DNA of 43,260 nt, from contig NW_003116916.1 of the NCBI RefSeq assembly GCF_000003605.2, positions 1 through 43,260 of the forward strand, read 5' to 3'. Source of the stretch: Saccoglossus kowalevskii (Eukaryota; Hemichordata; Enteropneusta; Harrimaniidae). Positions within the stretch are counted from its first letter, which is position 1, and the number at the start of each line of letters is the position of its first letter. The notes below the pieces were generated by a model. The model was not told the DNA's origin, made no database searches, and worked only from the letters and a program-made list of their open reading frames with translations. The translations under genes were made by a program, and so were the position numbers. Shown piece after piece: positions 36,681-43,260 of the stretch.

Positions 36681-37480
36681 GCCATGAACACCACAATATG
36701 AGTTGATAGCATGTCATGAACACCACAATATGAGTTGATAGCATGTCATGAAAACCACACTATGAGTTGATAGCATGTCATGAACACAACAATATGAGTT
36801 GATAGCATGTCATGAACACCACAATATGAGTTGATAGCATGTCATGAAAACCACACTATGAGTTGATAGCATGTCATGAACCCCACAATATGAGTTGATA
36901 GCATGTCATGAACACCACAATATGAGTTGATAGCATGTCATGAACACCACAATATGAGTTGATAGCATGTCATGAACACCACATTATGAGTTGATAGCAT
37001 GTCATGAACACCACAATATGAGTTGATAGCATGCCATGAACCCCACAACATGAGTTGATAGCATGTCATGAACACCACAATATGAGTTGATAGCATGTCA
37101 TGAACACCACAATATGAGTTGATAGCATGTCATGAACACCACAATATGAGTTGATAGCATCTCATGAACACCGCAATATGAGTTGATAGCATGTCATGAA
37201 CACCACAATATGAGTTGATAGCATGCAATGAACACCACAATATGAGTTGATAGCATGTCATGAACACCACAATATGAGTTGATAGCATGCAATGAACCCC
37301 ACAATATGAGTTGATAGCATGTCATGAACACCACAATATGAGTTGATAGCATGTCATGAACCCCACAATATGAGTTGATAGCATGCCATGAACACCACAA
37401 TATGAGTTGATAACATGTCATGAACACCACAATATGAGTTGATAGCATGCCATGAACACCACAATATGAGTTGATAGCAT
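36681..37480. repeat. gcaatg module, copy C (matches 39,242-40,074)
   Basis: Starts with a gcaag gcc unit, cons, aaaacc-actat (36,745), a unit reading cacaac (36,777), cons, aaaacc-actat (36,841), cccc, cons, cons, acatt, cons, gcc with acaacatg (37,033), three cons, ctc with gcaat (37,161), cons, gcaatg, cons, gcaatg-cccc, cons, cccc, gcc, gataac cons, gcc. Copy D has one more cons unit and one more base. The further stretch 37,641-37,961 matches copy A instead of copy D. Confidence 0.88.
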
Positions 37481-37768
37481 GTCATGAACCCCACAATATG
37501 AGTTGATAGCATGCCATGAACCACACAATATGAGTTGATAGCATGTCATGAACACCACAATATGAGTTGATAGCATGTCATGAACACCACAATATGAGTT
37601 GATAGCATGTCATGAACACCACAATATGAGTTGATAGCATCTCATGAACACCACAATATGAGTTGATAGCATGTCATGAACCCCACAATATGAGTTGATA
37701 GCATGTCATGAACCACACAATATGAGTTGATAGCATGTCATGAACCACACAATATGAGTTGATAGCAT

Positions 37769-37801
37769 GCCATGAACACCACAATATGAGTTGAATAGCA
37801 T
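37769..37801. repeat. 33-bp gcc unit, extra A, shared with 21,741
   Basis: The extra A is at 37,794-37,795, in the same unit type and with the same neighbours as 21,741. Together they give an indel-marked homology between copies A and C 16,028 bp apart. Confidence 0.93.
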
Positions 37802-38185
37802 CTCATGAACACCACAATATGAGTTGATAGCATGTCATGAACCACAGAATATGAGTTGATAGCATGTCATGAACCACACAATATGAGTTGATAGCATGTC
37901 ATGAACCCCACAATATGAGTTGATAGCATGTCATGAACCACACAATATGAGTTGATAGCATGTCATGAACACCACAATATGAGTTGATAGCATGTCATGA
38001 ACACCACAATATGAGTTGATAGCAAGCCATGAACACCACAATATGAGTTGATAGCAAGCCATGAACACCACAATATGAGTTGATAGCATGTCATGAACAC
38101 CACAATATGAGTTGATAGCATGTCATGAACACCACAATATGAGTTGATAGCATGTCATGAACACCACAATATGAGTTGATAGCAT

Positions 38186-38697
38186 CTCATGAACACCACA
38201 ATATGAGTTGATAGCATGTCATGAACCCCACAATATGAGTTGATAGCATCTCATGAACCACACAATATGAGTTGATAGCATGTCATTATCCCCACAATAT
38301 GAGTTGATAGCATGTCATGAACCCCACAATATGAGTTGATAGCATGTCATGAACCACACAATATGAGTTGATAGCATGTCATGAACACCACAATATGAGT
38401 TGATAGCATGTCATGAACACCACAATATGAGTTGATAGCATCTCATGAACACCACAATATGAGTTGATAGCATGTCATGAACCCCACAATATGAGTTGAT
38501 AGCATCTCATGAACCACACAATATGAGTTGATAGCATGTCATTATCCCCACAATATGAGTTGATAGCATGTCATAAACCCCACAATATGAGTTGATAGCA
38601 TGTCATGAACCACACAATATGAGTTGATAGCATGTCATGAACACCACAATATGAGTTGATAGCATGTCATGAACCACACAATATGAGTTGATAGCAT
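38186..38697. repeat. 256-bp octamer repeated twice
   Basis: The order ctc, cccc, ctc-cac, gtcattatcccc, cccc, cac, cons, cons starts at 38,186. It recurs at 38,442 with gtcataa in the fifth unit and cac in the eighth. A third ctc-cac plus gtcattatcccc pair stands at 38,954-39,017, 14 units later. Confidence 0.82.
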
Positions 38698-39241
38698 GTC
38701 ATGAACCACACAATATGAGTTGATAGCATGTCATGAACCCCACAATATGAGTTGATAGCATGCCATGAACCACACAATATGAGTTGATAGCATGTCATGA
38801 ACCACACAATATGAGTTGATAGCATGTCATGAGCCCCACAATATGAGTTGATAGCATGTCATGAACCACACAATATGAGTTGATAGCATGCCATGAACCA
38901 CACAATATGAGTTGATAGCATGTCATGAACCACACAATATGAGTTGATAGCATCTCATGAACCACACAATATGAGTTGATAGCATGTCATTATCCCCACA
39001 ATATGAGTTGATAGCATGTCATGAACCACACAATATGAGTTGATAGCATGTCATGAACCACACAATATGAGTTGATAGCATGTCATGAACCCCACAATAT
39101 GAGTTGATAGCATCTCATGAACACCACAATATGAGTTGATAGCATGTCATGAACACCACAATATGAGTTGATAGCATGTCATGAACACCACAATATGAGT
39201 TGATAGCATGCCATGAACACCACAATATGAGTTGATAGCAA
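38698..39241. repeat. Segment rich in cac units
   Basis: Mostly cac units with gcc-cac, a gtcatgagcccc unit near 38,826 and the third gtcattatcccc unit (38,986). All units are 32 bp. Confidence 0.75.
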
Positions 39242-40522
39242 GCCATGAACACCACAATATGAGTTGATAGCATGTCATGAACACCACAATATGAGTTGAT
39301 AGCATGTCATGAAAACCACACTATGAGTTGATAGCATGTCATGAACACCACAATATGAGTTGATAGCATGTCATGAACACCACAATATGAGTTGATAGCA
39401 TGTCATGAAAACCACACTATGAGTTGATAGCATGTCATGAACCCCACAATATGAGTTGATAGCATGTCATGAACACCACAATATGAGTTGATAGCATGTC
39501 ATGAACACCACAATATGAGTTGATAGCATGTCATGAACACCACAATATGAGTTGATAGCATGTCATGAACACCACATTATGAGTTGATAGCATGTCATGA
39601 ATACCACAATATGAGTTGATAGCATGCCATGAAACCCCACAACATGAGTTGATAGCATGTCATGAACACCACAATATGAGTTGATAGCATGTCATGAACA
39701 CCACAATATGAGTTGATAGCATGTCATGAACACCACAATATGAGTTGATAGCATCTCATGAACACCGCAATATGAGTTGATAGCATGTCATGAACACCAC
39801 AATATGAGTTGATAGCATGCAATGAACACCACAATATGAGTTGATAGCATGTCATGAACACCACAATATGAGTTGATAGCATGCAATGAACCCCACAATA
39901 TGAGTTGATAGCATGTCATGAACACCACAATATGAGTTGATAGCATGTCATGAACCCCACAATATGAGTTGATAGCATGCCATGAACACCACAATATGAG
40001 TTGATAACATGTCATGAACACCACAATATGAGTTGATAGCATGCCATGAACACCGCAATATGAGTTGATAGCATCTCATGAACACCACAATATGAGTTGA
40101 TAGCATGTCATGAACCCCACAATATGAGTTGATAGCATGTCATGAACCACACAATATGAGTTGATAGCATGTCATAAACCACACAATATGAGTTGATAGC
40201 ATGCCATGAACACCACAATATGAGTTGATAGCATCTCATGAACACCACAATATGAGTTGATAGCATGTCATGAACCACACAATATGAGTTGATAGCATGT
40301 CATGAACCACACAATATGAGTTGATAGCATGTCATAAACCCCACAATATGAGTTGATAGCATGTCATGAACCACACAATATGAGTTGATAGCATGTCATG
40401 AACACCACAATATGAGTTGATAGCATGTCATGAACCACACAATATGAGTTGATAGCATGTCATGAACACCACAATATGAGTTGATAGCATGTCATGAACC
40501 ACACAATATGAGTTGATAGCAT
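39242..40522. repeat. gcaatg module, copy D
   Basis: The left part repeats copy C (two aaaacc-actat units at 39,306 and 39,402). From 39,562 it repeats in copy E at offset 2,401, changing to 2,400 after the extra A at 39,632. Marks include acatt (39,562), gtcatgaatacc (39,594), acaacatg (39,626), ctc with gcaat (39,755), gcaatg (39,819, 39,883), gataac (40,011), gtcataa-cac (40,171) and gtcataa-cccc (40,331). Confidence 0.88.
39626..39658. repeat. 33-bp unit, extra A in gaaacccc
   Basis: The gcc unit reads gccatgaaacccc; an A is added in 39,632-39,634. Copies C and E have the 32-bp form, so the insertion is private to copy D. Confidence 0.95.
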
Positions 40523-40586
40523 GTCATGAACCCCACAATATGAGTTGATAGCATGTCATGAACACCACAATATGAGTTGGTAGCAT

Positions 40587-41066
40587 GTAATGAACACCAC
40601 AATATGAGTTGATAACATGTAATGAACACCACAATATGAGTTGATAGCATGTAATGAACACCACAATATGAGTTGATAGCATGTCATGAACACCACAATA
40701 TGAGTTGATAGCATGTCATGAACACCACAATATGAGTTGATAACATGTCATGAACACCACAATATGAGTTGATAGCATGTAATGAACACCACAATATGAG
40801 TTGATAGCATGTAATGAACACCACAATATGAGTTGATAGCATGTCATGAACACCACAATATGAGTTGATAGCATGTCATGAACACCACAATATGAGTTGA
40901 TAACATGTCATGAACACCACAATATGAGTTGATAGCATGTCATGAACACCACAATATGAGTTGATAACATGTCATGAACCCCACAATATGAGTTGATAAC
41001 ATGTCATGAACACCACAATATGAGTTGATAGCATGTCATGAACCCCACAATATGAGTTGATAGCAT
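40587..41066. repeat. gtaatg / gataac cluster with a 160-bp pentamer
   Basis: gtaatg units at 40,587, 40,619, 40,651, 40,779 and 40,811. The five-unit order gtaatg, gtaatg, cons, cons, gataac-preceded cons (40,619-40,778) is repeated at 40,779-40,938. Similar unit types cluster at 14,498-14,977. Confidence 0.8.
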
Positions 41067-41194
41067 GCCATGAACACCACAATATGAGTTGATAGCATGT
41101 CATGAACACCACAATATGAGTTGATAGCATGTCATGAACCACACAATATGAGTTGATAGCATGTCATGAACACCACAATATGAGTTGATAGCAT

Positions 41195-41354
41195 GTCATG
41201 AACACCACAATATGAGTGGATAGCATGTCATGAACCCCACAATATGAGTTGATAGCATCTCATGAACCCCACAATATGAGTTGATAGCATGTCATGAACC
41301 CCACAATATGAGTTGATAGCATGTCATGAACCCCACAATATGAGTTGATAGCAT
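41195..41354. repeat. Five-unit gagtgg block, copy 2
   Basis: Same five units as 22,766-22,925: cons with gagtgg, cccc, ctc-cccc, cccc, cccc. Confidence 0.75.
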
Positions 41355-41962
41355 GCAATGAACACCACAATATGAGTTGATAGCATCTCATGAACCCCAC
41401 ATTATGAGTTGATAGCATGTCATGAACCCCACAATATGAGTTGGTAGCATGTCATGAACCCCACAATATGAGTTGATAGCATGCAATGAACACCACAATA
41501 TGAGTTGATAGCATCTCATGAACCCCACATTATGAGTTGATAGCATGTCATGAACACCACAATATGAGTTGATAGCATGTCATGAACCCCACAATATGAG
41601 TTGATAGCATGCCATGAACCACACAATATGAGTTGATAGCATGTCATGAACCCCACAATATGAGTTGATAACATATCATGAACCCCACAATATGAGTTGT
41701 TAGCATGTCATGAACACCACAATATGAGTTGATAGCATGTCATGAACACCACAATATGAGTTGATAGCATCTCATGAACCCCACATTATGAGTTGATAGC
41801 ATGTCATGAACCCCACAATATGAGTTGATAGCATGTCATGAACCCCACAATATGAGTTGATAGCGTGTCATGAACCCCACAATATGAGTTGATAGCATGT
41901 CATGAACACCACAATATGAGTTGATAGCATGTCATGAACACCACAATATGAGTTGATAGCAT
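41355..41962. repeat. acattatg/gttgttag module, with a 128-bp internal duplication
   Basis: gcaatg, ctc-cccc-acatt, cccc, cccc starts at 41,355, and gcaatg, ctc-cccc-acatt again at 41,483. From 41,483 on, the order follows 13,506-13,921 (gcc-cac, cccc, gttgttag unit, cons, cons, ctc-cccc-acatt, cccc units) with some private changes: acattatg for acattgtg, atcatg at 41,675, gcgtg near 41,865. Confidence 0.8.
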
Positions 41963-42923
41963 GTCATGAACACCACATTATGAGTTGATAGCATGTCATG
42001 AATACCACAATATGAGTTGATAGCATGCCATGAACCCCACAACATGAGTTGATAGCATGTCATGAACACCACAATATGAGTTGATAGCATGTCATGAACA
42101 CCACAATATGAGTTGATAGCATGTCATGAACACCACAATATGAGTTGATAGCATCTCATGAACACCGCAATATGAGTTGATAGCATGTCATGAACACCAC
42201 AATATGAGTTGATAGCATGCAATGAACACCACAATATGAGTTGATAGCATGTCATGAACACCACAATATGAGTTGATAGCATGCAATGAACCCCACAATA
42301 TGAGTTGATAGCATGTCATGAACACCACAATATGAGTTGATAGCATGTCATGAACCCCACAATATGAGTTGATAGCATGCCATGAACACCACAATATGAG
42401 TTGATAACATGTCATGAACACCACAATATGAGTTGATAGCATGCCATGAACACCACAATATGAGTTGATAGCATCTCATGAACACCACAATATGAGTTGA
42501 TAGCATGTCATGAACCCCACAATATGAGTTTGATAGCATGTCATGAACCACACAATATGAGTTGATAGCATGTCATAAACCACACAATATGAGTTGATAG
42601 CATGCCATGAACACCACAATATGAGTTGATAGCATCTCATGAACACCACGATATGAGTTGATAGCATGTCATGAACACCACAATATGAGTTGATAGCATG
42701 TCATGAACACCACAATATGAGTTGATAGCATGTCATGAACCACACAATATGAGTTGATAGCATGTCATAAACCCCACAATATGAGTTGATAGCATGTCAT
42801 GAACCACACAATATGAGTTGATAGCATGTCATGAACACCACAATATGAGTTGATAGCATGTCATGAACCACACAATATGAGTTGATAGCATGTCATGAAC
42901 ACCACAATATGAGTTGATAGCAT
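41963..42923. repeat. gcaatg module, copy E
   Basis: Follows copy D unit by unit through acatt, gtcatgaatacc (41,995), acaacatg (42,027), ctc with gcaat (42,155), gcaatg (42,219, 42,283) and gtcataa-cac (42,572). Differences seen are acaat for gcaat at 42,443, an extra T at 42,529, acgat at 42,636, and one added unit before gtcataa-cccc (42,764). Confidence 0.88.
42507..42539. repeat. 33-bp unit, extra T in gagtttgatag
   Basis: One T is inserted at 42,529-42,531 in a cccc unit of module copy E. Copy D lacks it. The same insertion recurs at 43,235 in a different unit. Confidence 0.95.
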
Positions 42924-43179
42924 GTCATGAACACCACAATATGAGTTGATAGCATGTCATGAACACCACAATATGAGTTGATAGCATGTCATGAACACCA
43001 CAATATGAGTTGATAGCATGTCATGAACACCACAATATGAGTTGATAGCATCTCATGAACACCACAATATGAGTTGATAGCATCTCATGAACCCCACAAT
43101 ATGAGTTGATAGCATGTCATGAACCCCACATTATGAGTTGATAGCATGTCATGAACACCACAATATGAGTTGATAGCAT

Positions 43180-43245
43180 GCCATGAACCACACAATATGA
43201 GTTGATAGACATGTCATGAACACCACAATATGAGTTTGATAGCAT
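43180..43245. repeat. Two consecutive 33-bp units near the right edge
   Basis: The gcc-cac unit at 43,180 has an extra A (gatagacat, 43,209). The next unit at 43,213 has an extra T (gagtttgatag, 43,235-43,237). Apart from the shared C insertion at 19,882, no other place has length changes in neighbouring units. Confidence 0.93.
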
Positions 43246-43260
43246 CTCATGAACACCTGA
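43246..43260. repeat. Partial last unit with a diverged end
   Basis: A ctc unit starts at 43,246 and its last three bases are tga where aca is expected. Only three bases are visible past the change, so this may be the end of the array, a private change, or low-quality sequence. Confidence 0.5.

Larger units (their letters stand above)
1..43260. repeat. Satellite array of a 32-bp tandem unit filling the whole window
   Basis: Head-to-tail 32-bp units run from the first to the last base. The majority unit is GTCATGAACACCACAA (1-16) plus TATGAGTTGATAGCAT (17-32). Phase is constant from base 21 to 43,245 apart from 18 length-altered units, listed separately; correcting for them gives exactly 1351 units between 21 and 43,246. 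Common substitutions fall at positions 1-2, 10-11 and 16. No unique sequence, transposon end, poly-A tract or spacer interrupts the array, so every gene-free stretch of the window holds this repeat. An array of this size is typical of eukaryotic heterochromatin. I do not recognise the unit as a named satellite and cannot assign a species. Confidence 0.98.

Noticed and set aside
2038-42667. Nineteen minus-strand open frames of 61-116 codons with an MLSTHIV / CYQLILW / INSYCGVH type repeat
   Set aside because: They are translations of the satellite in its three frames. The majority unit has one minus-strand TGA per 96 bases in each frame, from TCA at positions 2-4. The frames stay open only where gcc, gcaatg, gtaatg or gtcgtg units, or length changes, happen to remove it. 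There is no unique start region, no codon bias and no flanking signal, so they are not annotated as genes.
21260-42923. Transposon or other mobile unit for the recurrent gcaatg module
   Set aside because: The module is made only of satellite units, has no terminal repeats, target duplications or coding capacity, and always keeps the array phase. Exchange within the array explains it.
1-43260. CRISPR array
   Set aside because: Units abut directly with no unique spacers, there are no cas genes, and unit variants are shared across the array. This is a plain tandem repeat.
1-43260. Plus-strand coding repeat protein
   Set aside because: Each unit has TGA and TAG triplets (in tgagttgatag and catgaac) that close every plus-strand frame within a few dozen codons.
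1-43260. CENP-B box, telomere repeat or G-quadruplex motif
   Set aside because: No CpG-containing TTCG...CGGG pattern, no TTAGGG-like repeat and no runs of G are present.
1-43260. Hammerhead ribozyme satellite
   Set aside because: The conserved CTGATGA and GAAA core elements are absent; gtcatgaac only resembles part of one.
1-43260. Pol III internal promoter (B box) in gttgatagc
   Set aside because: It differs from the GWTCRANNC pattern at essential positions, and no A box or T-run terminator accompanies it.
1-43260. Single array-wide higher-order repeat period
   Set aside because: Offsets between matching blocks vary (for example 960, 2,400, 4,113, 8,557, 11,025, 15,340 and 17,771), so no one period describes the array. 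It is a mosaic of separate duplications.
1-43260. Pure assembly artefact (looped contig)
   Set aside because: The unit order is not a simple repetition, and copies carry private indels and substitutions with exact phase bookkeeping. A real array is the better reading, although misjoins at identical blocks cannot be excluded without reads.

Overview
The whole 43,260-base window is one uninterrupted tandem array of a 32-bp unit. I found no gene, RNA gene, mobile element, CRISPR array or unique DNA in it. Numbering the unit from GTCATG, the majority sequence is GTCATGAACACCACAA (positions 1-16) followed by TATGAGTTGATAGCAT (positions 17-32): 12 A, 8 T, 6 G, 6 C, 37.5% GC, no CpG. I followed the phase of the unit along the window, checking it every 480 bases. 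The first GTCATG starts at base 21 and the last unit starts at 43,246. After 18 length-altered units are allowed for (net -7 bases), the distance between them is exactly 1351 units. Bases 1-20 and 43,246-43,260 are partial units. A head-to-tail array this long with no other sequence points to a eukaryotic satellite (minisatellite-sized unit, satellite-sized array). The species and chromosomal site (centromere, subtelomere, arm heterochromatin) cannot be told from this window.

Units differ mainly at a few positions. Positions 1-2 are GT, CT or GC; positions 10-11 are AC, CC or CA; position 16 is A or T. Positions 3, 4, 6 and 9 change less often. Positions 17-32 change only rarely. In the entries below, units are named by these marks: cons (majority), cccc (CC at 10-11), cac (CA at 10-11), ctc (CT at 1-2), gcc (GC at 1-2), acatt (T at 16), and rarer marks such as gcaatg, gtaatg, gtcgtg, gtcataa and gcaat. 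These marks act as a barcode and show that the array is a patchwork of higher-order duplications.

Layout. 1-1,396: mixed units, diverged first two units. 1,397-1,972: an 18-unit block identical to 16,737-17,312. 2,037-3,956: a ~960-bp duplicated pair, whose second part recurs at 12,034. 4,656-5,327: very homogeneous stretch. 5,744-6,319: first copy (F) of a recurrent module marked by gcaatg units. 6,480-8,545: aag-marked block and 17-unit block, ending in a 17-bp truncated unit. 9,762-10,337: block repeated at 27,245. 11,010-11,553: second 17-unit block. 13,186-13,921: 23-unit block repeated at 30,957. 14,498-15,008: gtaatg/gataac cluster. 15,201-15,552: 11 identical units. 16,001-16,384: 192-bp hexamer twice. 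17,505-17,888: second aag-marked block. 18,849-19,947: cluster of four length-altered units. 21,260-21,965: module copy A. 22,030-27,244: mixed units. 27,245-28,012: block with an internal 192-bp duplication. 29,357-29,996: 448-bp duplication. 30,573-31,692: module copy B joined to the 23-unit block. 31,789-32,233: most diverged stretch. 34,569-34,920: 96-bp trimer repeat. 36,681-37,961, 39,242-40,522 and 41,963-42,923: module copies C, D and E. 38,186-38,697: 256-bp octamer twice. 40,619-40,938: 160-bp pentamer twice. 42,507-43,260: length-altered units close together near the window end.

There are no genes to work together. The small open frames on the minus strand are a by-product of the unit length (32 = 2 mod 3) and of units in which the only minus-strand stop is mutated. 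The features most likely to matter biologically are the uneven conservation within the unit, a GATA-factor consensus (TGATAG) in almost every unit, an imperfect dyad centred on CATG, and the record of unequal exchange or conversion left in the higher-order blocks. Counts and identities were obtained by reading, not by a program.
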